From Burkholderiales bacterium (GTDB lineage: Bacteria; Pseudomonadota; Gammaproteobacteria; Burkholderiales; Burkholderiaceae_C), in the NCBI GenBank assembly GCA_947453625.1, contig CANGHK010000011.1, positions 40,181 through 104,180 of the forward strand: DNA of 64,000 bases. The letters run 5' to 3'. Numbering within the stretch: position 1 is the first letter of the stretch; each line of letters begins with the position of its first letter. Shown piece by piece: positions 25,959-35,435 of this stretch. The notes beneath the pieces are model-generated. The model ran no database searches. It saw nothing but the letters and a program-made list of their open reading frames with translations, and was not told where the DNA came from. The position numbers and the translations under genes were made by a program.

Positions 25959-26341
25959 TTGCCCGATCGCCGCCAAGAAACACCGCCAACACGCGTCGCC
26001 AATCTCTGTCATAATCTTCGTTGATGCCAAGCCTGCTTGGCGTTGTTCGTTCATCCCCTCTGACCCTTTATCGAGCCGGGCCCCGCACACAAGCTGAACC
26101 TTCAGCGCTGGGATCTCACCGCGTCTCGAGTCCTGGTTGGCGGCGATGCCGTCGCTTCAGGACGTTTGGGCAAAGAACTTCAGGCACTTCCGGCCAGCCG
26201 GGTCGCCCGTGGTTTGCCCCACCCTTCCAAAGAAGTCGCGACCCCACCGCGGTCGTTCGCATTCCTGTGCGACACCGTGGTCTGTCTTGCCGTGGCCACA
26301 AGCCACCGAGGCGGGCCGAGCTATTGCTGAAAGTTACTGCC
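25946..26341 (+). other. Long leader region of the RNA helicase gene
   Basis: A 396-bp gap with no convincing gene. A -10-like CATAAT lies at 26010-26015, with a poor -35 before it. If that promoter is used, the helicase mRNA has a leader of more than 300 nt, which is usual for cold-induced helicase genes. I saw no known riboswitch. Confidence 0.45.
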
Positions 26342-28102
26342 ATGAGTTTTGACCTCGCCCACGAACCCGCCCTGGCCCTCGACAATGTCGATGCCGTGGC
26401 CCCTGTTGCCGTGCCCAACGGCGCTGAATTCGCCGCCCTCGGCCTGGCCCAGGAGATCGTCAAGGCGATCACACACGCCGGCTACCCCAGCCCGACCGAC
26501 GTGCAGGCCCGCGCCGTTCCGGTCGCGCTGACCGGCCGCGACCTGCTGGTGTCGTCACAGACCGGTAGCGGCAAGACTGCCGCTTTCGTCTGGCCGGCGC
26601 TGCAACGCATCCTCGACGCCCGCAACGACCCGGCCAAGAAGCGAGAGAAGGGCAAAACCTTCGGCCCGCGCATCCTCGTGCTGGCACCCACCCGTGAGTT
26701 GGCGCAGCAGGTTTCCAAGGCCTGCTCGGTCTATGGTTACGGCGTGTCAGGGCTGAAGGTGGCCCACGTCGTCGGCGGCGTGCCTTACCAGGCCCAGTTG
26801 AAGGCGCTGCGCGCCCCTCTCGACGTGCTGATCGCCACCCCAGGCCGCCTGCTCGACCTGATGAACTCGGGCGCAGCGATCCTGGCCAACGTCGAGATGT
26901 TGATCCTCGACGAAGCCGACCGCATGCTCGACATGGGCTTCATCGACGACATCACCACCATCGCCCAGAGCCTGCCGGAAACGCGCCAGACCCTGATGTT
27001 CTCGGCCACCTTCGCCGGCAACGTCGGCCACCTGGCCCAGCAACTCACCAAGGAGCCGCAGCGCATCAGCGTCGACAGCCACACCGACAGCCATGCCGGC
27101 ATCGAGCAGCGTCTGCACTGGGCCGACAGCATGCACCACAAGCATGCCTTGCTCGAGCAGTTGCTGACCGACAAGGACATGGACCAGTGTCTGGTCTTCA
27201 CCAGCACCCAGCGTGATGCCGACGAAGTGGCGTTCAAGCTGGCCCAGATCGGCCATGCCGTCGCGGCGCTGCACGGCGGCATGCCGCAGGGCAAGCGCAA
27301 CCGCGTGCTGCAAGACCTGCGCAGCCGCCATCTGCGCGTGCTGGTGGCCACCGACGTTGCCGCACGCGGCATCGACGTGCCCACCATCAGCCATGTGATC
27401 AACCACGGCCTGCCGATGAAGCCGGAAGACTACATCCACCGCATCGGCCGCACCGGCCGCGCCGGGCGCAACGGCCTGGCGATCACGCTGGCCGAGCGCC
27501 GCGACGTCGGCATGATCCGCCGCATCGAGCGCTTCACGACCCAGACCATCGCCGTGGCGGTGGTGCCTGGCCTGGAACCCAAGTACACCGCGCCGACGAT
27601 GAGCGGCCCGAGCGGCTCGGGCTTTGCTGGCAAGCCGGGCTTCGGCAGCCGTGGCCGGCCGAGCTTTGGCGGCCCGCGTGCCGACCGTGGCAATGACCGC
27701 GCCAGTTTCGGCGGTGGCGGCAGCGGCGGCTTCAATGCCGACCGGCGTCCGGCTGGCGGTTTTGGCGGCAATGCCGGCGGCCATACCGGCGGCGGATTCC
27801 GCGCCGAAGATTCGCGTCCGCACGGTGGCCACCGCGACGAAGGCCATGCGCAAGGCGGTTTCCGGGACGCCGGCCGTCCGCAAGGAGGTTTCCGTGACGG
27901 CGCACCGCAAGGGGGTTTCCGCGAAGGCGGCTTCCGCAACGACAGCCGCAGCCAGGCCCCCCGCGGCAACGGCGGACCTGGCGCATTTGCCGGCGGCAAC
28001 GACCGCCCGGCGCGTGAAGGCTTCGGCGGCGGCAGCGACCGCCCGGCCCGCCCGGCCTTCGGTGCCAAGCCGGGCTTCGGCCCGCGCCGCACCCCGCGCT
28101 GA
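26342..28102 (+). CDS. rhlE: DEAD-box RNA helicase (RhlE-like) with Gly/Arg/Phe-rich tail
   Basis: An ATP-dependent RNA helicase of 586 residues. Helicase motifs are Q (PTDVQARAVPVAL), I (SQTGSGKT), Ia (PTRELAQQ), Ib (TPGRL), II (LDEADRM), III (FSATF), V (ARGID) and VI (HRIGRTGR). The core ends near residue 400. The last 170 residues are a low-complexity tail rich in Gly, Phe, Arg and Asp, with QGGFRD-type repeats, likely an RNA-binding tail. The start MSFDLAHEP at 26342 is the best family fit; the N-terminal 35 residues are Ala/Val-rich. Its role is probably ribosome assembly or RNA decay, especially in the cold. Confidence 0.93.
   Translation: MSFDLAHEPALALDNVDAVAPVAVPNGAEFAALGLAQEIVKAITHAGYPSPTDVQARAVPVALTGRDLLVSSQTGSGKTAAFVWPALQRILDARNDPAKKREKGKTFGPRILVLAPTRELAQQVSKACSVYGYGVSGLKVAHVVGGVPYQAQLKALRAPLDVLIATPGRLLDLMNSGAAILANVEMLILDEADRMLDMGFIDDITTIAQSLPETRQTLMFSATFAGNVGHLAQQLTKEPQRISVDSHTDSHAGIEQRLHWADSMHHKHALLEQLLTDKDMDQCLVFTSTQRDADEVAFKLAQIGHAVAALHGGMPQGKRNRVLQDLRSRHLRVLVATDVAARGIDVPTISHVINHGLPMKPEDYIHRIGRTGRAGRNGLAITLAERRDVGMIRRIERFTTQTIAVAVVPGLEPKYTAPTMSGPSGSGFAGKPGFGSRGRPSFGGPRADRGNDRASFGGGGSGGFNADRRPAGGFGGNAGGHTGGGFRAEDSRPHGGHRDEGHAQGGFRDAGRPQGGFRDGAPQGGFREGGFRNDSRSQAPRGNGGPGAFAGGNDRPAREGFGGGSDRPARPAFGAKPGFGPRRTPR
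27851..27940 (+). repeat. Imperfect tandem coding repeats (QGGFRD units)
   Basis: Units of about 18 nt, CAAGGCGGTTTCCGGGAC, CAAGGAGGTTTCCGTGAC and CAAGGGGGTTTCCGCGAA, begin at 27851, 27881 and 27908, and a partial copy follows. They encode QGGFRD/E repeats in the helicase tail. Such repeats often vary in number between strains. Confidence 0.7.
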
Positions 28103-28155
28103 GTGAACGCGGCTGACAGCACGCAAGCGCTGTTGGCCGGCTCACCCCCCACCGG

Positions 28156-28180
28156 AAAGCGGGCCTCGCGCCCGCTTTTT
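28156..28180 (+). terminator. Intrinsic terminator after the helicase gene
   Basis: A 9-bp stem, AAAGCGGGC and GCCCGCTTT, with loop CTCGC, followed by two more T. It lies 54 bp after the helicase stop codon. Confidence 0.88.
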
Positions 28181-28317
28181 CCGTTTCGGTGCCCGGATCC
28201 CATGGTCTGAAGGCGCTATGCTCTGCCCCCTGATGCGTGCCAGCGGCCGGCAAGGCCCGTGCCGCGCGCCCTCCGCCCCCTTGATTACCTGCCCGCGTGG
28301 CACGCCCGACAGCGCCC

Positions 28318-28758
28318 ATGGCCGGCATCCACCTCATCGACATCGAAGCCGCCATCAACTGGTGGCGTGAGCGCAACCCCTCCCACGACGGCATCACCGC
28401 CTGCGCCGAGGTGCTGGCCTTGGCCGACGTCTATGCGCTGATGGTCTACTACCGCGAGCCCCTGGCCGACGAGGCGGCCATGCCGGACGCCGCTGCGCAG
28501 GCCTGGCTCGCCTGGTACCAGCAGATGCCGGATGCGCCCTGCATCGCGATCTGCTCGACCGCCCAGGGCGACGCGCTGTGCAAGGGCTGTGGCCGCACCG
28601 AAGGCGAGGTGCAGCACTGGCCGCTGCTCAGCCCGGCCGAGAAGCGCGATGTCTGGCACCGCATCACGCTGCAAGCCACGGCCTGGCGCTTCAACCGCTA
28701 TGCCGAGCGGGCGCGCGGTCCGGCCTCGGCGCAGGCACCTGGCGCGGCACGCCCATGA
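28318..28758 (+). CDS. DUF3717 plus DUF1289 two-domain protein
   Basis: A 146-residue protein in two parts. Residues 1-60 (GIHLIDIEAAINWWRERNPS and ACAEVLALADVYALMVYYR) match DUF3717, a small family of Burkholderiales. Residues 75-125 (PCIAICSTAQGDALCKGCGRT) match DUF1289, a short Cys-rich Fe-S- or Zn-binding-like domain. The two are usually separate small proteins. Function is unknown. A GTG seven codons upstream is an alternative start. The stop overlaps the MATE gene start as ATGA. Confidence 0.78.
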   Translation: MAGIHLIDIEAAINWWRERNPSHDGITACAEVLALADVYALMVYYREPLADEAAMPDAAAQAWLAWYQQMPDAPCIAICSTAQGDALCKGCGRTEGEVQHWPLLSPAEKRDVWHRITLQATAWRFNRYAERARGPASAQAPGAARP

Positions 28759-30194
28759 CGAACAGCCTGCGCGCCAGCGTGCGCCGCATCGTGCCGCTGG
28801 CCTGGCCGGTGTTCGTCGGCCAGGTGGCGGTGCTGGGTTTCGGCACCGTCGACACGGTGCTGGTGGCCCGCCACTCGCCCACCGACCTGGCCGCGCTGGC
28901 GGTGGGCGGCGCCACCTATATCACGGTCTTCATCGGTCTGATGGGCGTGGTACTGGCGATCGGCCCCATCGTCGGCCAACTCTACGGCGCCCAGCGGCTG
29001 CGCGAAGCCGGCCACCAGGCCTGGCAGGCCTTGTGGCTGGCGCTGGCGCTGGCGCTGCTGGGCAGCACCCTGCTGGCGTTTCCGGCGCCATTCCTGGCGC
29101 TGGCCCAGGCCAGCCCGGCTGTGGCCGGGAAGGTGCGCGGCTACCTGCTGGCGCTGGCCTTCGCGCTGCCGGCCGCGCTGATGTTCACGGTCTACCGCGG
29201 CTTCAACGTCGCAGTCTCCCGGCCCAAGGCGGTGATGGTGCTGCAGATCGGCGGACTGGGGCTCAAGGTGCCGCTGTCGATGGCGCTGGTCTCGGGCGTA
29301 CCCGCGCTGGGTATCCCGGCGCTGGGCGTGGTCGGCTGCGGCATCGCCACGCTGATCGCAATGTGGCTGCAGGCCTTGCTGGCCTGGGCGCTGATGCGGC
29401 GTGATCCGTTCTACCGCCGCTTCGAGCTCGCCGCACCCGGCCAACGCGCGCTGCATGGCGCGTCGCTGCGCGCGCTGCTGCACCTGGGCGTGCCGATAGG
29501 TTTGTCCATCCTGGTCGAGGTGACGGGCTTCGCCTTCATGGCGATCTTCATCTCGCGGCTGGGCGAGATCGCGGTTGCGGGGCACCAGATCGCCGCCAAC
29601 CTGGTGTCGCTGCTGTTCATGATGCCCATGGGCCTGGCCAACGCGACCAGCACGCTGGTGGCCCAGCGCATAGGCGCGGGCGATCTGCGCGACGCGCGCC
29701 GTCTCGGCTGGCACGGCATGCAGTTCGCGCTGATGCTGGCGCTGGTGGTGGGCAGCAGCGTGTTCGCGGCGCGCGCTCAGGTGGTGCAGCTCTACACCGA
29801 CAACCCGGTGGTGGTGGCCGCGACGCTGCCGCTGTTGGCCTGGGTGGCGCTGTTCCACGCCGCCGACGCGGTGCAGACGGTGGCCAGCTTCGTGCTGCGC
29901 GCCTGGCGCATCGCCACCGCACCGATGCTGATCTTCGTCGGAGCGCTGTGGGGCGTCGGGCTGGGCGGCGGCTACGCGCTGGCATTCGGCCACTTGCCGC
30001 GCTTGCTGGGCCTGCCGGCAGGCTGGCAAGGGGCACGTGGCTTCTGGATCGCCTCGACCACCGGGCTGACGCTGACCGCCTTCGCGCTGACGGGGCTGCT
30101 GGCCTGGGTGCTGTCACGCCAACGCCGCGCCCACGTCATCACGGCTGGCGTCGCGCCGGCGCGGCCTGACCCGGCGGGCCAAGCGGCAGCCTGA
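28755..30194 (+). CDS. MATE-family multidrug/cation efflux pump
   Basis: A 479-residue inner-membrane antiporter with about 12 hydrophobic segments in two halves. Family markers include LAWPVFVGQVAVLGFGTVDT, GPIVGQLYGAQ and VAGHQIAANLVSLLFMMPMG. NorM relatives export cationic drugs in exchange for Na+ or H+. It is coupled to the DUF3717/DUF1289 gene by ATGA overlap. Its 3' end overlaps the convergent kinase gene by 56 bp. Confidence 0.92.
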   Translation: MTNSLRASVRRIVPLAWPVFVGQVAVLGFGTVDTVLVARHSPTDLAALAVGGATYITVFIGLMGVVLAIGPIVGQLYGAQRLREAGHQAWQALWLALALALLGSTLLAFPAPFLALAQASPAVAGKVRGYLLALAFALPAALMFTVYRGFNVAVSRPKAVMVLQIGGLGLKVPLSMALVSGVPALGIPALGVVGCGIATLIAMWLQALLAWALMRRDPFYRRFELAAPGQRALHGASLRALLHLGVPIGLSILVEVTGFAFMAIFISRLGEIAVAGHQIAANLVSLLFMMPMGLANATSTLVAQRIGAGDLRDARRLGWHGMQFALMLALVVGSSVFAARAQVVQLYTDNPVVVAATLPLLAWVALFHAADAVQTVASFVLRAWRIATAPMLIFVGALWGVGLGGGYALAFGHLPRLLGLPAGWQGARGFWIASTTGLTLTAFALTGLLAWVLSRQRRAHVITAGVAPARPDPAGQAAA

Positions 30195-31641
30195 CGACAA
30201 AACAACTGCCACCGCCCGCGCGGGCCTCGCAGTGGACCTGGCCGCCATGGCGCTGCACGATCTGGCGCACCAGGCTCAGGCCAAGCCCGACGCCGCCCTC
30301 GCGCTCGGTATGGCCGGGCAGCCTGAAATAAGGCTCGAAGATGCGTTCGCGCAGTTCGGGCGGCACGCCGGGGCCGTGGTCACTCACCCGAACCTGGGCC
30401 GACCCGTCGGCCGCCTTGGCCACCTCGATGTGGACCTGGTCGCCACCGTAGCGGCGCGCGTTCTCCAGCAGGTTGCGCAAGACCCGGCGCAACAGCCGTT
30501 CAGTGCCCATGATCACCAGGCCTTGCCCGGCCAGGCCCATGGCCTCGACTTCGGCGCCCACCAGCGCGGCCTCCTCGGCGGCCACACCCAGCAGGTCGAC
30601 CGGTTCGCCAGGCGCCAGCGTCGGGTTGGCATCGAGCCGGCTCGCCAGCAGCACCTCCTCGACCAGCGCGTCGAGCTCGGCCACATTGGTGTCGATCTCG
30701 CGCCGAAGATCGGTGCGCCGCGACTCGGGCAGTTCGGCGACCATCGCCACCGCCATCTTCAGCCGGGCCAGCGGTGAGCGCAGCTCATGGCTGGCGTTGG
30801 CCAGCAAGGTCTGGTGGCTGCGCACCATCTGCTCGATGCGGCCGGCGGCCTGGTTGAAGGTGGCGGCCACGGCAGCCACCTCGTCGCGGCCCGACGCGTC
30901 CACGCGTTGGGCGAGGTCGCCGGCACCAAAAGCCTCGACCCCTTGCTTGAGCATTTCCAGGCGGCGCGTCAGCCGGCGCACCACCGGGTAGGCGCCCGCG
31001 GCCACGGCCACGAACAGCATCGCCACCAGGATCAGCGGCCCGATCGCCTGCGGCAGGCCAAAGGGCAAGTCAGGCAAGCGCGGCAGCCCGGAAAACGCCG
31101 GCAGCAGGGGCAAGCCCTGCGGCCGCTGGCCCAGCGACGGGCCTGGCGCATGTTCGCCCAGCGTAGGGCCAGGCGCGGTCGGCCTGACCGGCGAACCACT
31201 GGCCAGGCCGCGCCAGGCCATCACCTCCTGCACCGATGTGGCGTCTGACGGCGGGCGCCGCATCAGGCGCCGCGCCATCCACAGTGTTCGTCCATCGTCG
31301 AGCCGCACCGCCGTGGCCGGCGGCCCGCCGTCGGCCTCCCGCCGCAGGAAACTGTCGGACGCGCCAATGCGCGCGCCGCGCCGGTCGTCCAGCGCCAGCG
31401 GGACGCGCAAGCGCGTCGACCATTCACGCAGCGCCTCGGCCTGCTCGGCCAGAGGCGCATCGGCGGTGGGCAAGGCGCGCTGCACCAGTTCGGCCCAGGC
31501 CGACAGGCGCTCACTGGCTGCGGCCTCGAAGCGCACCCGCTCCTGCTCGACATGGCGCTGCCACATCCAACCCGAGACCAGTGCGAACAAGGCCAGCGCG
31601 GCCACCACGGTCAGCCAGATGCGCAGGTAGAGCGATTTCAT
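30139..31641 (-). CDS. Two-component sensor histidine kinase (CpxA-like)
   Basis: A membrane kinase of 500 residues. One membrane helix is near residues 7-25 and a second near 200-222, with a periplasmic domain rich in Arg and Pro between them. HAMP follows, then HisKA with the phosphorylated histidine in LLANASHELRSPLARLK, and an ATPase domain with NLLENARRYG, VSDHGPGVP and GVGLGLSLVRQI. It lies directly after its regulator gene. A Spy/CpxP-like protein encoded first in the same run suggests an envelope-stress sensor. The signal itself is not known. Confidence 0.92.
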   Translation of the reverse strand: MKSLYLRIWLTVVAALALFALVSGWMWQRHVEQERVRFEAAASERLSAWAELVQRALPTADAPLAEQAEALREWSTRLRVPLALDDRRGARIGASDSFLRREADGGPPATAVRLDDGRTLWMARRLMRRPPSDATSVQEVMAWRGLASGSPVRPTAPGPTLGEHAPGPSLGQRPQGLPLLPAFSGLPRLPDLPFGLPQAIGPLILVAMLFVAVAAGAYPVVRRLTRRLEMLKQGVEAFGAGDLAQRVDASGRDEVAAVAATFNQAAGRIEQMVRSHQTLLANASHELRSPLARLKMAVAMVAELPESRRTDLRREIDTNVAELDALVEEVLLASRLDANPTLAPGEPVDLLGVAAEEAALVGAEVEAMGLAGQGLVIMGTERLLRRVLRNLLENARRYGGDQVHIEVAKAADGSAQVRVSDHGPGVPPELRERIFEPYFRLPGHTEREGGVGLGLSLVRQIVQRHGGQVHCEARAGGGSCFVVRLPLGPPGQAAPARRQP

Positions 31642-31659
31642 CGGCGGTGCATCAGCCGC

Positions 31660-32367
31660 TCACTCGTCGGCATCCTGCTTGCGGGCGAAGACATAGCCCG
31701 AGCCGCGCACCGTCAGCAAGCGCTTGGGCGTCTTGGGGTCGTCCTCGATGCAGGCACGGATGCGCGAGACATGGACGTCGATGCTGCGGTCGAAGGCCTC
31801 GATCGGGTGGCCCTTGAGCGAGTCCATGATCTGGTCGCGGCTGAGCACGCGGCCGGCCCCCTGGGCCAGCACCACCAACAGGTCGAACTGATGGCCGGTC
31901 AGGTCGCAGGCCTTGCCGTCGATGCGGGCCTGGCGGGCACCGAGGTCGATCTCTAGCCGGCCAAACCGCAGTTGGCCGTCGGTCGCCTCGTCAGGCTGGG
32001 CGCGCCGCAGCAAGGCCTTGATGCGGGCCAGCAACTCGCGCGCCTCGAAGGGCTTGGCGAGGTAGTCGTCGGCACCGAGCTCCAAGCCCAGCACCCGGTC
32101 CAACGGTTCGCCGCGGGCCGTCAGCATCAGCAGCGGCAATCGCTTGAAGCGCGGGTCGGCGCGCAGTTCGCGGGTCAGGTCGAGTCCGTCGCCGTCGGGC
32201 AGCATCAGGTCGAGCACCAGCGCGTCATGGTGGCCCTGGCGCAGGCGCTCGCGACCGGCGGCCAGCGTGCCGGCCACCTCCACCACGTAGCCGTTGGCGC
32301 GCAGGTAGTCGCCGACCATCGCGGTCAGGCGGGCGTCGTCATCGATGAGCAGCAGCTTCGGTGTCAT
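31660..32367 (-). CDS. OmpR-family response regulator (CpxR-like)
   Basis: A 235-residue DNA-binding regulator. The receiver domain has the acidic pair in LLIDDDARL, the phosphoacceptor in ALVLDLMLPDGDG, and DDYLAKPFEARELLARI. The C-terminal winged helix shows LTGHQFDLLVVLAQGAGRVLS, RSIDVHVSRIR and RGSGYVF. It is followed after 18 bp by its kinase gene. The start at 32367 (MTPKLLLID) fits the family; a GTG six codons upstream is possible, and neither has a clear ribosome binding site. Confidence 0.93.
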   Translation of the reverse strand: MTPKLLLIDDDARLTAMVGDYLRANGYVVEVAGTLAAGRERLRQGHHDALVLDLMLPDGDGLDLTRELRADPRFKRLPLLMLTARGEPLDRVLGLELGADDYLAKPFEARELLARIKALLRRAQPDEATDGQLRFGRLEIDLGARQARIDGKACDLTGHQFDLLVVLAQGAGRVLSRDQIMDSLKGHPIEAFDRSIDVHVSRIRACIEDDPKTPKRLLTVRGSGYVFARKQDADE

Positions 32368-32453
32368 GGCACTTGGTTTCGGCACAGCAAGCCACGGGGA
32401 CGACAGTCTGCCAGCGCGCGACCCACCCTGGCGTCAAGCACCGTCGGCGTCAT

Positions 32454-33023
32454 TCATTGGCGCGGCTCGAGGGCCTGACGCTCGCGCAGTTGGCGTTCCA
32501 TCAAGTCGTGGCGCCCCTTGATGCGCTCGGCCAGTTTCTGGCGCTGCTCGGGCGTGAGCACCGCGCTGGCTTCGAGCAGGGCCTGAAGGTGGCGCTTGCT
32601 GGCCGCATCGTGGCGAGCAAGCATCTTCTGACGCAAGGACTCGGCGGCAGCGGCGTCTATTTTTGGCGCAGCCATCACGGCCATCATCTGCTGGCGCAAT
32701 TCACGGCCCCCCTCACGCTGCTGGGTCATATCCTCGTGCGCGCGCTTGAGGATCTCGTTCACGCGGGCTTTCTGCTCGGCGCTGGCACCCGCCGCATCGA
32801 GCATGCGGTCAGTCATCATCGGGCCGCCGGCCATGCCAGGCCCCATGCCGTGGTGCGCCATGCCGGGCCGATCCCTCGGCCCCATCGGACCACCGGCGCC
32901 CATGGGCTGGGCCTGCGCGAGCGACACGGCGGCCCCGGCAAGCGCAAACAGCAGCGGGGCCAGCGCACGACGATGCAGGGCCAGCGGCAATGCCGGGAGG
33001 GGAAGCGCAAAGCCTGGAGACAT
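32454..33023 (-). CDS. Spy/CpxP-family periplasmic protein
   Basis: A 189-residue secreted protein. A signal peptide covers about residues 1-38 (ALAPLLFALAGAAVSLAQAQP). A Met/Gly/His-rich segment follows (GGPMGPRDRPGMAHHGMGPGM), which could bind metal. The C-terminal helices contain the LTxxQ-type motif LTPEQRQKLAERI of Spy and CpxP, periplasmic chaperones that damp envelope-stress kinases. It is the first gene of a spy-regulator-kinase run, so it likely reports to that kinase. The ATG at 33023 has GAGG 8 nt before it. Confidence 0.82.
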   Translation of the reverse strand: MSPGFALPLPALPLALHRRALAPLLFALAGAAVSLAQAQPMGAGGPMGPRDRPGMAHHGMGPGMAGGPMMTDRMLDAAGASAEQKARVNEILKRAHEDMTQQREGGRELRQQMMAVMAAPKIDAAAAESLRQKMLARHDAASKRHLQALLEASAVLTPEQRQKLAERIKGRHDLMERQLRERQALEPRQ

Positions 33024-33235
33024 CCTGATCACCTCACTGTGAAAGTTGATGCGGCCGATTGTGGTCAGCCAGGTTGTCGCGCCAATTGTTCGCAGGGTAA
33101 AGATCGGTAAACCGTGACCTGCGGCACCAGCCAGGCGCCGCAGCGTCTGGTCGGCATCGGGTCAGCGCAAATCCAGCCGCAGCGACACGCTGCGATGCCA
33201 GTCCAGCACCATCGCACCTTCGATCCGGGCCCGCA

Positions 33236-33868
33236 TTGTTTGTGCAATGCCGGGTGCTGGAGGTCAGCGTGGCCGGGTACCACGAGCACTTCGTGCGCAG
33301 TGCCAGCGATACGCAGCGCCGCCACCTCAGCGACGATGCATTGCTGGTGCATATCAAGGCGATCCACGCCGAGACCCGCGGCGGCTACGGCTGGCCGCGG
33401 ACCTGGAAAGAGTTGCTTGCCCGAGGCATCCGGGTGGCCTTCTACTATGGGCTGCGCCTGGGCGAGTTGTTTCGCGTCGAGGTCGTCGAGAACCTGCTGG
33501 TACTGGCCGACACCAAGAACGGCGACCCGCGCGTCGTGCCCGCGCACCCGCGCATCCTGGTCTGTCTGCAGCACCTGCCCCTGACGATGAACCGCCGCAC
33601 CCTCCAGGCCGATTGGCAGCGGGCGCGAGCCAAGACGGTCGGCAACGGCATCCACTTCCACGACCTTCGCCACAGCACGGCCAGCGAGCTGGTCAATGCG
33701 GGGGTGGATCTCCACACAATCGGCAAGGTGCTGGGGCACCGGGATCAGCGCTCCACAGATCGGTACACACGCCTACTGAAATCGACCCTGGGAACGGCCA
33801 TCAACAAGATCGGCCGGCAGAAATCTCCACGCACCGATTCTGAGACTGACAAGAAAAAGACCGCCTAA
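33236..33868 (+). pseudogene. Chimera of IS3-family transposase fragment and tyrosine integrase
   Basis: The frame is open for 210 codons but joins two families. Residues 1-67 resemble the N-terminal part of an IS3-family OrfB transposase: CRVLEVSVAGYHEHF, then LLVHIKAIHAETRGGYGWPR and ELLARGIRV. From about residue 68 (near 33437) it becomes the catalytic half of a phage-type integrase: arginine in YYGLRLGELF, HDLRHSTASELV, the second His in LGHRDQ, and the tyrosine in STDRYTRLL. The N-terminal DNA-binding part of the integrase is missing, so it is probably inactive. It abuts tRNA-Ser, a common integration site, and its last codons lie in the tRNA terminator. Confidence 0.75.
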
Positions 33869-33875
33869 GCGGTCT
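33854..33875 (-). terminator. Intrinsic terminator of the serS-tRNA-Ser transcript
   Basis: Read on the minus strand, AGACCGC-TTAG-GCGGTCT makes a 7-bp stem followed by more T (TTTTTCTTG in all from the stem end). It lies 17 nt beyond the tRNA 3' end. On the plus strand the same bases encode the last residues of the integrase chimera. Confidence 0.85.
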
Positions 33876-33891
33876 AAGTTGTTGATTTAGC

Positions 33892-33979
33892 TGGAGGAGA
33901 GGGAGGGATTCGAACCCTCGGAACCTTGCGGTTCGCCTGATTTCGAGTCAGGTACATTCGACCACTCTGCCACCTCTCC
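33892..33979 (-). tRNA. tRNA-Ser, anticodon CGA (reads UCG)
   Basis: The minus strand gives a full class II cloverleaf. The acceptor is GGAGAGG with CCTCTCC; the anticodon loop is CTCGAAA with anticodon CGA; the variable arm is AACC-GCAA-GGTT; the T arm is GAGGGTTCGAATCCCTC. The encoded 3' end reads TCCA, so the discriminator base is T, where bacterial tRNA-Ser normally has G. It lies 52 bp after serS, likely on the same transcript. Confidence 0.95.
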
Positions 33980-34031
33980 AGGCCGATCAGTTGCCCAGTG
34001 TCGACCGGGTCAAGCCCTCAAGTATAGCGCA

Positions 34032-35360
<1,329 letters not shown>

Positions 35361-35387
35361 TCAGGGCGAGACGGAAGATCTTGTGCA

Positions 35388-35410
35388 AACGGCACCGCGC
35401 GGGTGCCGTT
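35388..35410 (-). terminator. Hairpin after ispH
   Basis: A perfect 9-bp inverted repeat, AACGGCACC and GGTGCCGTT, with a 5-nt loop. On the minus strand only TTTG follows the stem, so it is a weak terminator for the fkpB-ispH operon. Confidence 0.5.
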
Positions 35411-35435
35411 CTACAGCGATTTTGAATGGCAGCCT

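Noticed and set aside
27851..27940. CRISPR-like array
   Set aside because: The repeats are imperfect, adjacent and in frame, and encode QGGFRD units of the helicase tail; there are no spacers and no cas genes.
33236..33979. An intact prophage or integrative element at tRNA-Ser
   Set aside because: Only a chimeric integrase relic is present. No phage or conjugation genes and no second copy of the tRNA end were seen in the window.
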